64,000 nt of DNA, from assembly GCF_014648055.1 (NCBI RefSeq), contig NZ_BMQJ01000008.1, forward strand, positions 1 to 64,000, read 5' to 3'. The stretch is from Streptosporangium pseudovulgare. Its GTDB lineage: Bacteria > Actinomycetota > Actinomycetes > Streptosporangiales > Streptosporangiaceae. A program made the position numbers and the translations under genes. This document shows, one piece after another, positions 52,150 through 60,571 of the stretch. Every line of letters begins with the position of its first letter. The stretch's first letter is position 1. Below the pieces are notes generated by a model. That model was given only the letters and a program-made list of their open reading frames with translations, searched no databases and was not told the origin of the DNA.

Positions 52150-52504
52150 TGGAGCTCCTTTCGTTCTCGGCGAGGGTCGGGACCTCCACTCGCCAGGAAA
52201 ACGCTCGGAACGCTACTGAATTGATCAAGGCTTCGGCGAGGAAATGACATGAAAAAGTTTGGAACAGTTCCATCCGATGCGAAGACGTTATTTGAATAAC
52301 GACTGGTTATGGCTTAGCGAAAAGGTATTTCCCCTGGTGGGGGCGCCTGTTCGGGTCGGATCGGAATATCCGCAGCACCACCTTCACCACTGGCTCGAAT
52401 TCGTTTCCCAGGTAACCGGGAACACGTGGGACCGTTCAGGCGACGCGGTTCAGGGCGGGGACGGCGCGGCGGCACGGACAAAACGCGGGGAGTACGGCCG
52501 CGCG
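52150..52504. promoter_or_regulatory. AT-richer upstream region of paralog 5 with two palindromes
   Basis: No gene is supported. The 13-bp perfect palindrome TGGAACAGTTCCA is at 52260-52272 and the 16-bp inverted repeat CGTTATT-TG-AATAACG at 52286-52301. The stretch 52200-52400 is visibly lower in GC than its surroundings. These are good candidates for operators of paralog 5. Confidence 0.55.
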
Positions 52505-52669
52505 TGGTGACACGCGGCCGGTGCGGCGGCGCGGTGTGACGCGCGGGCGGTGCGACGGTGTGTGGTGACGCGCGGCCGGTGCGGCGGCGCGGTGTGAGGG
52601 GCGGGCGGTGCGGCGGCGCGTGGTGACGCGCGGCCGGTGCGGCGGCGCGGTGTGACGCGCGGGCGGGGG
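52505..52669. repeat. Three tandem repeats of 58 bp
   Basis: Copies start at 52505, 52563 and 52621 with TGGTGAC, and each contains CGGCCGGTGCGGCGGCGCGG. The third copy is incomplete. The array ends about 15 bp before the oxidoreductase start. Confidence 0.93.
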
Positions 52670-52683
52670 CGTAGGGTGCGGGC

Positions 52684-53646
52684 ATGTTCGCCGTAACCGC
52701 CACACAGACCGACCCCGACAACCCCCTCGCCGGGCTGACGCTCGGCGAGCGACCCGAACCCGAGGTCCCCGACGGCTGGACCACCGTCACGGTCCGGGCC
52801 GCCGCGCTCAACCACCACGACCTGTGGACGTTGCGGGGCGTGGGCATCCGCCAGGATCGGCTGCCGATCGTCCTGGGCTGCGACGCCGCCGGAGTCGACG
52901 AGGACGGCAACGAGGTCATCGTCCACGCGGTGATCGGAGACGGCCCCGACGAGACGCTCGACCCGAAGCGGTCGCTGCTGTCGGAGACGTACGACGGCAC
53001 TTTCGCCGAGCGGGTAGCCGTGCCACGGCGCAACCTGGTTCCCAAGCCCGCCGCGCTCGGGTTCGAGGAGGCGGCCTGCCTGCCGACCGCGTGGCTGACC
53101 GCCTACCGGATGCTGTTCGACAAGGCCGGTCTGGAGCCCGGCTCCACCGTGCTCGTCCAGGGCGCGGGCGGCGGCGTGGCGACCGCGCTGATCGCGTTGG
53201 GCCGCGCGGGCGGCTACCGGGTCTGGGCCACCAGCCGCTCGGAGGAGAAGCGGGCGCGCGCCCTCGACCTGGGCGCCGACCAGGTCTTCGAGAGCGGGGC
53301 CCGGTTGCCCGAGCGGGTGGACGCGGTGATGGAGACCGTCGGCCAGGCCACCTGGGACCACTCGCTGAAGTCGCTGCGGCCCGGCGGGCGGATCGTGGTC
53401 TCCGGCGCGACCAGCGGCGCGGTGCCGCCAGCCGATCTGAACCGGGTGTTCTTCCTCCAGCTGTCCGTGGTCGGCTCGACCATGGGCACCCGCGACCAGC
53501 TCGCCAGGCTCGCCCGGTTCCTGGAGCAGACCGGCACCCGCCCGGTGGTCGACCGGACGCTCCCGCTGACCGAGGCCCGCGAGGGGTTCGCGGCCATGGA
53601 GAAGGGAGACCTCTTCGGGAAGGTCGTCTTCACCGCCGGAGGCTGA
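52684..53646 (+). CDS. Zinc-type alcohol dehydrogenase / quinone oxidoreductase family protein
   Basis: A 320-residue medium-chain dehydrogenase/reductase. The N-terminal GroES-like part includes RAAALNHHDLWTLRGVG, and the Rossmann region has VLVQGAGGGVATALIALGRA. No structural four-Cys zinc loop is present, so a quinone-oxidoreductase-like NAD(P)H enzyme is more likely than a zinc alcohol dehydrogenase. The substrate is unknown. The 58-bp repeats lie directly upstream. Confidence 0.85.
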   Translation: MFAVTATQTDPDNPLAGLTLGERPEPEVPDGWTTVTVRAAALNHHDLWTLRGVGIRQDRLPIVLGCDAAGVDEDGNEVIVHAVIGDGPDETLDPKRSLLSETYDGTFAERVAVPRRNLVPKPAALGFEEAACLPTAWLTAYRMLFDKAGLEPGSTVLVQGAGGGVATALIALGRAGGYRVWATSRSEEKRARALDLGADQVFESGARLPERVDAVMETVGQATWDHSLKSLRPGGRIVVSGATSGAVPPADLNRVFFLQLSVVGSTMGTRDQLARLARFLEQTGTRPVVDRTLPLTEAREGFAAMEKGDLFGKVVFTAGG

Positions 53647-53753
53647 GCCGTCCCGGTACGGCCGGCGCCCGCCCGCCCGGCACCGGCGCGATCCGAGCAT
53701 CCGTGATCGGAGACGCGCCGGTACGGCCGGCGACGGCCGGCCGTACCGGCAGG

Positions 53754-54542
53754 TCAGCGCAGGGCTCCGCGGATGCGGCGGGCGGCGTCGTAGAGCGCGT
53801 CCTGCGCGGTGGCCAGGGTCTCCTCGGTCACCCGGCGACCGGCCGCGTCGGCGCGGACCTCCTCGACGAACTCGGCCAGCATCTGCCCGAGCCGGGGGTC
53901 ACCGGCCGGCTCGTGACCGGCGAAGCCCTCGGCCCAGAGGCGCTTCCACTCCTGCTTCCATTCCTGCTTCAGCTCACCGACGTGCTGCTGCCACTCCTGC
54001 GTCTGCCGTTGCCACTCCTGCTTCTGACGCTGCCATTCCTGCTTCTGGCGCTGCCACTCGGCCTTCTGCTCCCGCCAGGCCTCGCGCTGGTTGCGCCGGT
54101 CGTCACGGTCGTCGCGGTCGTCCCGCCGGGCACCGCCCTGCTGCCCGGCGCCCTGCCGCATGTCGCGCGCCATCTGGGTGAGCTCCTCGCGCAGCGACCG
54201 GACCGTGTCGCGCACGTCCTCCTTGACCTCGCGGGCGATGTCGCGGACGGAGTCGGAGATCTCCTGCTCCAGGTCGGCGAGCTCGTCCATCCGGGCGTTC
54301 AGCTCCTCGCGACCCCGGTCGGTGATCGTGAAGATCTTCTTGCCGTTCACCACCTCGTGGGTGACCAGGCCTTCCTCCTCCAGCCGGGCCAGACGCGGGT
54401 AGATCGTGCCGGGGGAGGGGGAGTACACGCCGAGGAAGCGGTCCTGTAGCAGCCGGATCACCTCGTAACCGTGGCGGGGGCTCTCCTGGAGCAGTTTCAG
54501 CAGGTACAGCCGGAGCCGTCCGTGGCCGAAGACCGGGCTCAT
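53754..54542 (-). CDS. PadR-family regulator with long coiled-coil C-terminus
   Basis: A 262-residue protein. The PadR winged helix (about 1-80) has LLQESPRHGYEVIRLLQDRF and SPGTIYPRLARLEEEGLV. A long helical region follows with repeated EWQRQKQ-type units (about 155-205) that should form a coiled coil, much longer than in usual PadR proteins. ATG 54542 overlaps the stop of the DUF4097 gene by ATGA and has GGGAG at 7 nt, so the two are translationally coupled. It probably represses its own operon through the palindrome at 55355. Confidence 0.88.
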   Translation of the reverse strand: MSPVFGHGRLRLYLLKLLQESPRHGYEVIRLLQDRFLGVYSPSPGTIYPRLARLEEEGLVTHEVVNGKKIFTITDRGREELNARMDELADLEQEISDSVRDIAREVKEDVRDTVRSLREELTQMARDMRQGAGQQGGARRDDRDDRDDRRNQREAWREQKAEWQRQKQEWQRQKQEWQRQTQEWQQHVGELKQEWKQEWKRLWAEGFAGHEPAGDPRLGQMLAEFVEEVRADAAGRRVTEETLATAQDALYDAARRIRGALR

Positions 54543-55336
54543 GCCTGTTCTCCCTTCAGAAGCGTGACGTCCGCGGTGACGGTGGCCGCCGACAGGGACG
54601 CCATACCGCCGCCGAGCCTGCCGCCGAGCGTCCTGATCCCGGGCTGGCCGGACTCGGCGAGCTCGGTGAAGGCGCTGGCCAGCCTGCCGGAGGTGGAACG
54701 GATCGTGACGTCGGCCGCGACGTCGTGCGGCAGGCGGAGCACGATGTCGCCGGAGACGCTGTGCAGCGTCACGTGCCCGGTCGGCGGGAGCTCCAGGTCG
54801 GCGGTGATCCGGCCGGAGACGGTGTTGGCGCGCAGCCGGCGGGGCGTGCCCTTGGCCACGGTCAGCTCGCCGGAGACGCTCTTGACCGACAGGTCGCCGA
54901 CCAGGCCGCGGCTCTCGACGGAGCCGGAGACGGTGTCGGCGTGGGTCTCGCCGCTCACGCCGTCGAGCACGATCTCTCCGGAGACGCTCCTGACCGAGGT
55001 GCGGTTCTCGAAGCCGGTGACGACCGCGGAGGCGGAGACGACCCCCACGGCGACCGGGCACTCCCTGGGCACGGTCAGCGTCAGCGTGGCCTCCCGGCGC
55101 CCGGACCGCAGCCAGCTCAGCAGGCCCTCCCAGGTAAGGTCGCGGTAGGTGACGGTGAGCGTGCCGTCGTCGTCGTGGGTGACGACCAACGGCGGGCTGT
55201 CGATGTCGGTGACGTCCAGGGTCGCGGGGCCGTCACTGGCCAGCACCGCCAGCCTGCCCGCGACGATCCGGACGTTGAGCCCGCTGACCGCGTCGAAGGT
55301 GAGCTGTCCGGGTTTCTCGATGGTCCACTGCCGCAT
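54539..55336 (-). CDS. DUF4097 family beta-repeat protein
   Basis: A 265-residue protein made largely of short beta repeats with recurring VSGE/VSGR units (VRSVSGEIVLDGVSGE, VKSVSGELTV, HSVSGDIVLR), the DUF4097 right-handed beta type. It has no signal peptide or membrane segment. ATG 55336 is preceded by AAGGAGG at 8 nt. It is the first gene of the operon with padR. The function of the family is poorly known; genes like it often accompany PadR regulators. Confidence 0.83.
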   Translation of the reverse strand: MRQWTIEKPGQLTFDAVSGLNVRIVAGRLAVLASDGPATLDVTDIDSPPLVVTHDDDGTLTVTYRDLTWEGLLSWLRSGRREATLTLTVPRECPVAVGVVSASAVVTGFENRTSVRSVSGEIVLDGVSGETHADTVSGSVESRGLVGDLSVKSVSGELTVAKGTPRRLRANTVSGRITADLELPPTGHVTLHSVSGDIVLRLPHDVAADVTIRSTSGRLASAFTELAESGQPGIRTLGGRLGGGMASLSAATVTADVTLLKGEQA

Positions 55337-55354
55337 GTCGGTGACCTCCTTGAG

Positions 55355-55397
55355 GAACACGATATGTCGTGTTCTCGATGAAGGTCAAGATATGTCG
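55355..55397. promoter_or_regulatory. Palindromic operator of the DUF4097-padR operon
   Basis: A perfect inverted repeat GAACACGATATGTCGTGTTC (8-bp arms, 4-bp centre) at 55355-55374, plus a second GATATGTCG at 55389. It lies just upstream of the first gene and fits a PadR-type autoregulatory operator. Confidence 0.65.
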
Positions 55398-55435
55398 CGT
55401 TGAAACCGGTCATTCCCGCCGTCCGCGCCCGGCAC

Positions 55436-55515
55436 GTTCATCATCCGGCGGGCAGGCCTGCCATGTTCAGCATCCGCCAGGACTGGCCAGCGCGTTCATC
55501 ATCCGTCGGAACGGG
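55436..55515. repeat. 29-bp tandem repeats
   Basis: Three copies starting GTTCATCATCC at 55436, 55465 (one base different) and 55494, with an exact 29-bp period and variable second halves. They fill the space between the operator and the DUF6104 gene. Confidence 0.75.
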
Positions 55516-55554
55516 CCCGCCGTCCGCCGGAATCGTGCTCGGCGTCCGCCCGGG

Positions 55555-55731
55555 TCAGTCGTCCTCGTCGTCCAGGCGGGCGAGCCAGGTGGCCAGCCGC
55601 TCCACCGGGGTCTCGAACTCCGGGTTCAGGTCGACGAACTCGCGCAGCCGGTCGGCCAGCCAGGCGAAGCTGACCTCCTCCTCGCCACGGCGGTCGGCGA
55701 GCTCCTCGATGCCGCGATCGGTGAAGTACAT
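55555..55731 (-). CDS. Small DUF6104 family protein
   Basis: A 58-residue acidic protein beginning MYFTDRGIEELADRRGEEEV and ending in LDDEDD, the pattern of the small actinobacterial DUF6104 family. ATG 55731 has GAGGAG upstream; the open frame to 55782 is rejected. It is downstream of kgd on the same strand but separated by a terminator. Its function is unknown. Confidence 0.8.
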   Translation of the reverse strand: MYFTDRGIEELADRRGEEEVSFAWLADRLREFVDLNPEFETPVERLATWLARLDDEDD

Positions 55732-55767
55732 CGTTCTCCTCGAATGTGAAAAGGGGCGCGGTAACGG

Positions 55768-55802
55768 GGAAGTCCCCCGCACGGAGCATGCGGGGGACTT
55801 CC
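55768..55802 (-). terminator. Terminator of kgd
   Basis: Perfect 14-bp arms GGAAGTCCCCCGCA / TGCGGGGGACTTCC with a 7-nt loop, about 90 bp past the kgd stop. On the minus strand a TTTT follows a little later. Confidence 0.78.
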
Positions 55803-55890
55803 GGGAAGCGGTGCCCAGGTCCGGCCCCGTCCCCCGGACATCCAGCGGAAGCGGGGGACGGCCGGCCTGCGGCCTGTGCCGGGACGGAGA

Positions 55891-58800
55891 TCAGTCGAAG
55901 ATCTGCGCCAGGATCTGCCGCAGCTCCCGCTCGTGCGCCGAGTGCGAGCCGGTCGCCGGGGAGGAGTTGGCCCTGCGGGAGACCCGCTTGACCGGGCGCC
56001 CGCCGAACACGTCGGGCTTCTCCGCCATCTTCAGCGTCAGGAACGGCCACGGCCCCATGTTGAGAGGCTCGTCCTGCGCCCAGATCAGCTCGACGCCGTC
56101 GCCGTAGCGCGCCAGCTCCGCCGCGAGCGGGTTCGACGGGAACGGGTAGAGCCGCTCCAGACGGACGATCGCCACGTCGGTACGGCCCTGCGCGTCGCGC
56201 GCCGCCGCCAGGTCGTAGTAGATCTTGCCGGAGCAGAGCACGACCTTGCGGACGTCGCCCGGCTGCACCGTGGCGTCGCCCACCACCGGCTGGAACGACC
56301 CGGAGGTGAAGTCGGAGACCGCCGAGACCGCGGCCTTGTGCCGCAGCAGCGACTTGGGCGTGAACACCACCAGCGGGCGGTGCCGGTTCGACTTCGCCTG
56401 CCAGCGCAGCAGGTGGAAGTAGTTGGCCGGCAGGGTCGGCTGGGCCACGGTCATGTTGTCGTAGGCGCACATCTGCAGGAAGCGCTCGATGCGGGCCGAC
56501 GAGTGGTCGGGGCCCTGGCCCTCGTAGCCGTGCGGCAGCAGCAGGGTCACGCCGGAGCGCTGGCCCCACTTCTGCTCGCCCGCGGTGATGTACTCGTCGA
56601 TGACGGACTGCGCGCCGTTGACGAAGTCACCGAACTGGGCCTCCCAGCACACCAGTGCGTCGGGGCGCTCCACGCTGTAGCCGTACTCGAAGCCGAGGGC
56701 GGCGTACTCGCTGAGCAGCGAGTCGTAGACGTAGAACTTCGTCGTGCCGTTGTTGAACGTCTTGAGCGGGGTGTGCTCCTCGCCGGTGAGGCGGTCGACC
56801 AGCACGGCGTGCCGCTGGGTGAAGGTGCCGCGCCGGGAGTCCTGGCCGACCAGGCGGACCGGGTGGCCGTCGATCAGCAGCGAGCCGAAGGCCAGGGTCT
56901 CGCCCGTGCTCCAGTCGATGCGGTCCTCGGCGACCATCTGGCCGCGGCGCTGGATGACCGGCAGCAGACGCGGGTGGATGGTGAAGCCCTCGGGGAGGTT
57001 GAGCTGGGTGTCGATGATCCGCTTGACGGTCTCCTCGGTGACGGCCGTCGGGACGTCGTCGTGGCACCACTCGATGGCGCCGTCGACGTCGACCGGGCGG
57101 GTGAACTCGCCCGTGGTCTCGCCGGCGGTGCGGGTCTCGGCGAAGGCGTTCTCCAGCTTGGCCTGGTAGTCGCGCAGCGCGCCCTCGGCCTCCTCCACCG
57201 TGATGTCGCCCCGGCCGATCAGCGCCTCGGTGTAGAGCTTGCGCACCGACCGCTTGGCGTCGATCAGGTCGTACATCAGCGGCTGGGTGAAGCCCGGGTT
57301 GTCGGTCTCGTTGTGGCCGCGGCGGCGGTAGCAGATCAGGTCGATGACGACGTCCTTGCGGAACGCCTGGCGGTACTCGAACGCCAGCCGCCCGACCCGG
57401 ACCACGGCCTCGGGATCGTCGCCGTTGACGTGGAAGATCGGCGCCTGGACCATCCGGGCGACGTCGGTGGCGTAGACCGACGAGCGGGACGAGGCCGGGG
57501 AGGTGGTGAAGCCGACCTGGTTGTTGACCACGATGTGCACGGTGCCGCCGGTGCGGTAGCCGCGCAGCTGCGACAGGTTCAGCGTCTCGGCCACCACGCC
57601 CTGGCCGGCGAAGGCCGCGTCGCCGTGGACCAGCACCGGCAGGACGGTGAAGCCCTCCTCGCCGCGCTCCAGCAGGTCCTGCTTGGCGCGGACCACGCCC
57701 TCCAGGACCGGGTCGACCGTCTCCAGGTGGGAGGGGTTGGCCACGACCGAGGTCTTGAGCTTGGAGCCGTCGGCCGAGACGAAGTCGCCGCTGGAGCCCA
57801 GGTGGTACTTCACGTCGCCGGAGCCGTGGGCGGTGCGCGGGTCGATGTTGCCCTCGAACTCGCCGAAGATCTGGCCGTAGGACTTGCCCACGATGTTGGC
57901 CAGGACGTTCAGGCGGCCGCGGTGGGCCATGCCGATGACGGCCTCGTCGAGCTTGTCGTCGGCGGCGGCGCTCAGCACCGAGTCGAGCAGCGGGATCAGC
58001 GACTCGCCGCCCTCCAGCGAGAACCGCTTCTGGCCGACGTACTTGGTCTGCAGGAACGTCTCGAACGCCTCGGCGGTGTTCAGGCGCTCCAGGACGCGCA
58101 GCTGCTCGGCCCGGTCGGGCTTGGCGTGCGGGCGCTCCACCTGGGCCTGGATCCAGGCCCGCTCCTCGGGGTTCTGGATGTGCATGTACTCCACGCCGAT
58201 GGTGCGGCAGTAGGAGTCGCGCAGCACGCCGAGGATCTCGCGCAGCCGCATCAGCGGGCGGCCGCCGAAACCGCCGGTGGCGAACTCGCGCTCAAGGTCC
58301 CACAGGGTCAGCCCGTGCGACTTGATGTCGAGGTCGGGGTGCTTGCGCTGCTTGTACTCCAGCGGGTCGGTGTCGGCCATGAGGTGGCCGCGGACCCGGA
58401 AGGCGTGGATCAGCTCCAGGACCCGGGCGGACTTGGCCACGTCGTCGTCGTGGGTGGCCGAGATGTCCTGGACCCAGCGGACCGGCTCGTAGGGGATGCG
58501 CAGGGCCTCGAAGATCTCGTCGTAGAAGCCCTCCTCACCCAGGAGCAGGCGGTGGATCTGGCGCAGGAAGTCGCCCGACTGGGCGCCCTGGATGATCCGG
58601 TGGTCGTAGGTGCTGGTGAGCGTCATGACCTTGCTCACCGCGAGCCGGGAGAGCGTCTCGGGGGAGGCGCCCTGGTACTCGGCGGGGTACTCCATCGCGC
58701 CGACGCCGATGATGGTGCCCTGGCCCGGCATCAGGCGCGGCACCGAGTGGACGGTGCCGATCGTGCCCGGGTTGGTCAGGGAGATCGTGGTGCCCGCGAA

Positions 58801-59577
58801 GTCCTCGACGGCGAGCTTGCCGCCGCGGGCCTTGCGGACGATCTCCTCGTAGGCCACCCAGAACTGGCGGAAGTCCATGGTCTCGGCGCGCTTGATGGAC
58901 GGCACGAGGAGCTGGCGGGTGTCACCCTTCTGGATGTCGATCGCCAGGCCGAGGTTGACGTGCTCGGGCTTGACCAGCACCGGCTTGCCGTCGACCTCGG
59001 AGTAGGAGTGGTTCATCTCCGGCAGGGCCGCGAGGGCCTTGACGACCGCGAAGCCGATCAGGTGCGTGAACGACACCTTGCCGCCGCGACCGCGCGACAG
59101 GTGGTTGTTGATCACGATGCGGTTGTCGATGAGCAGCTTCGCCGGGACCGCGCGGACGCTGGTCGCCGTGGGCACATGGAGGCTGGCCTCCATGTTGGCC
59201 GCCGTACGGGCGGCGGCCCCTCGGAGTCGGACTTCCTCGGCGCCGGCGGCGGGCACGCTCGTCTCCTGCTTGGTCTTGGTCGCCGGGGTGGTCGTGGCGG
59301 CCGCGGGGGCCGCCGCCTTCGGCGCGGGGGCTGCCGGTGCGGGGGCCGGGGTCGCCGGGGCCGCAGCCGGGGTGGGGGTGGCGGGCGCGGCGGCCGCCGT
59401 GCCCGGGGGCGCGGCGCGACCGGCCCCGGAGTCTGGGGTGTAGTCGGCGAAGAAGTTCCACCAGGCCCGGTCAACGGACTCGGGATCCTGGAGGTACTTC
59501 TGGTACAGCTCGTCGACCAGCCATTCGTTCTGACCAAAGGCTGCCAGCGGGTTTGTCCGCGACGACTCAGACGACAC
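55891..59577 (-). CDS. kgd: Multifunctional 2-oxoglutarate decarboxylase / dehydrogenase Kgd (SucA)
   Basis: A 1228-residue actinobacterial E2-E1 fusion that feeds 2-oxoglutarate into the TCA cycle. A short N-terminal segment ([20 protein letters not shown]) and an Ala/Pro linker lead to an acyltransferase-like domain with the active-site region [18 protein letters not shown]. The ThDP E1 part follows with [27 protein letters not shown] and [10 protein letters not shown]. There is no lipoyl domain, as is usual for Kgd. I choose GTG 59577; a TTG 21 codons earlier is in frame but adds an unusual N-terminus. Confidence 0.94.
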   Translation of the reverse strand: MSSESSRTNPLAAFGQNEWLVDELYQKYLQDPESVDRAWWNFFADYTPDSGAGRAAPPGTAAAAPATPTPAAAPATPAPAPAAPAPKAAAPAAATTTPATKTKQETSVPAAGAEEVRLRGAAARTAANMEASLHVPTATSVRAVPAKLLIDNRIVINNHLSRGRGGKVSFTHLIGFAVVKALAALPEMNHSYSEVDGKPVLVKPEHVNLGLAIDIQKGDTRQLLVPSIKRAETMDFRQFWVAYEEIVRKARGGKLAVEDFAGTTISLTNPGTIGTVHSVPRLMPGQGTIIGVGAMEYPAEYQGASPETLSRLAVSKVMTLTSTYDHRIIQGAQSGDFLRQIHRLLLGEEGFYDEIFEALRIPYEPVRWVQDISATHDDDVAKSARVLELIHAFRVRGHLMADTDPLEYKQRKHPDLDIKSHGLTLWDLEREFATGGFGGRPLMRLREILGVLRDSYCRTIGVEYMHIQNPEERAWIQAQVERPHAKPDRAEQLRVLERLNTAEAFETFLQTKYVGQKRFSLEGGESLIPLLDSVLSAAADDKLDEAVIGMAHRGRLNVLANIVGKSYGQIFGEFEGNIDPRTAHGSGDVKYHLGSSGDFVSADGSKLKTSVVANPSHLETVDPVLEGVVRAKQDLLERGEEGFTVLPVLVHGDAAFAGQGVVAETLNLSQLRGYRTGGTVHIVVNNQVGFTTSPASSRSSVYATDVARMVQAPIFHVNGDDPEAVVRVGRLAFEYRQAFRKDVVIDLICYRRRGHNETDNPGFTQPLMYDLIDAKRSVRKLYTEALIGRGDITVEEAEGALRDYQAKLENAFAETRTAGETTGEFTRPVDVDGAIEWCHDDVPTAVTEETVKRIIDTQLNLPEGFTIHPRLLPVIQRRGQMVAEDRIDWSTGETLAFGSLLIDGHPVRLVGQDSRRGTFTQRHAVLVDRLTGEEHTPLKTFNNGTTKFYVYDSLLSEYAALGFEYGYSVERPDALVCWEAQFGDFVNGAQSVIDEYITAGEQKWGQRSGVTLLLPHGYEGQGPDHSSARIERFLQMCAYDNMTVAQPTLPANYFHLLRWQAKSNRHRPLVVFTPKSLLRHKAAVSAVSDFTSGSFQPVVGDATVQPGDVRKVVLCSGKIYYDLAAARDAQGRTDVAIVRLERLYPFPSNPLAAELARYGDGVELIWAQDEPLNMGPWPFLTLKMAEKPDVFGGRPVKRVSRRANSSPATGSHSAHERELRQILAQIFD

Positions 59578-59756
59578 GGCGGAAATCGCCCTCTTCCGCA
59601 GATCGGCGTTGATGATGTTGATGATGGAGAACCGGTCCAAGGCTACTCGCCTGGACCCGGACCTGCGCCATTCCGACGGCAGCTCGCCGCCCGACCTTCC
59701 CAGGGTAGTCGAAAACGGTCACGCTGGAGGGCGATGTCCGGGAGATGCGATCCTCG

Positions 59757-60431
59757 TCACTCGCCGCCGGCGGGTCCGATGATCCTCGTCTCGACGCGCG
59801 CGCCGGGGCTGACGGCCCGCAGGAGTCCGGCCAGCTCCTCGCCGGCGGCGGTCAGCTCCCCGATCGTCATGGGTTCGAGCCGCTCCAGCAGGAACAGCGC
59901 GTCGGTCGTCTCCTCGGTGATCCGGGTCCGCACGCACTGGCGCCAGTTCCAGCGGCGGCAGGTGACGCCGTGGTCGTCGCGCCAGACCACCTCGCCGATC
60001 TCGGGGTGGTCGACGGACGGCTCGCCCCGGTCGGTCGTCTCGAACGGCTCGTCGCCCGTGGCGCGGACCAGCCTGGCCGGTCCCTCGTAGTGGCCGAGGT
60101 CCTCCCCGCCGATCGGCAGGCCGTGCCGGACGCTGACCGCGTTGTAGGCGTCGACCACGAGGTTGATCTCCGGCAGCGGCATCCGCCGGACCAGCGCGTC
60201 CACCGACGGCCGGGTCCGCTGCGGCTTGGCCCCGAAGGCGCGGTAGGCCTCCCGCCACGCCTCGATCCTCGGGTCCGCGGCCGGTACGGCGTCGCGGGCG
60301 GCCTCGGCCAGCCAGGCCCGCGACCGGTCGTCGGTCGGGCCGTTGCGCAGGCCGTACACGCCCATGGCCAGGACCGCGAAGTCGGGCCGCAGGGAGGTGA
60401 CGGAGGGGTCCACCCGGATGTCGTCGATCAC
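59757..60431 (-). CDS. B3/B4 domain protein (PheT-like)
   Basis: A 224-residue protein with a B3/B4 fold, the editing-type domain of phenylalanyl-tRNA synthetase beta chain. Segments include AWREAYRAFGAKPQRTRPS, LPEINLVVDAYNAVSVRHGL and GEVVWRDDHGVTCRRWNWRQ. Standalone members may deacylate mischarged tRNAs; this is inferred. There is no clear operon partner. Confidence 0.85.
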   Translation of the reverse strand: MIDDIRVDPSVTSLRPDFAVLAMGVYGLRNGPTDDRSRAWLAEAARDAVPAADPRIEAWREAYRAFGAKPQRTRPSVDALVRRMPLPEINLVVDAYNAVSVRHGLPIGGEDLGHYEGPARLVRATGDEPFETTDRGEPSVDHPEIGEVVWRDDHGVTCRRWNWRQCVRTRITEETTDALFLLERLEPMTIGELTAAGEELAGLLRAVSPGARVETRIIGPAGGE

Positions 60432-60525
60432 GTGCCCAGTTTAGGCGGGGCGTTCCGTCACCTCGGGGCCGGGGAAACCGGCCCGGAGCGGCGGGGCCGG
60501 CCCGGAGCCGTGGAAGCGGCCCGAG

Positions 60526-60559
60526 GGTCCCTCCCCGGCGGGCGCGCCGGGGAGGGACC
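60526..60559 (-). terminator. Terminator of the GH9 gene
   Basis: Perfect 15-bp arms GGTCCCTCCCCGGCG / CGCCGGGGAGGGACC with loop GGCG, 13 bp past the GH9 stop. Confidence 0.82.
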
Positions 60560-60571
60560 GGGAGAAGACGC

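Noticed and set aside
55876-60090. A very long rightward open frame opposite kgd
   Set aside because: It is antisense to a gene with clear catalytic motifs and is dominated by Val/Gly/Arg/Asp, as expected of an antisense shadow.
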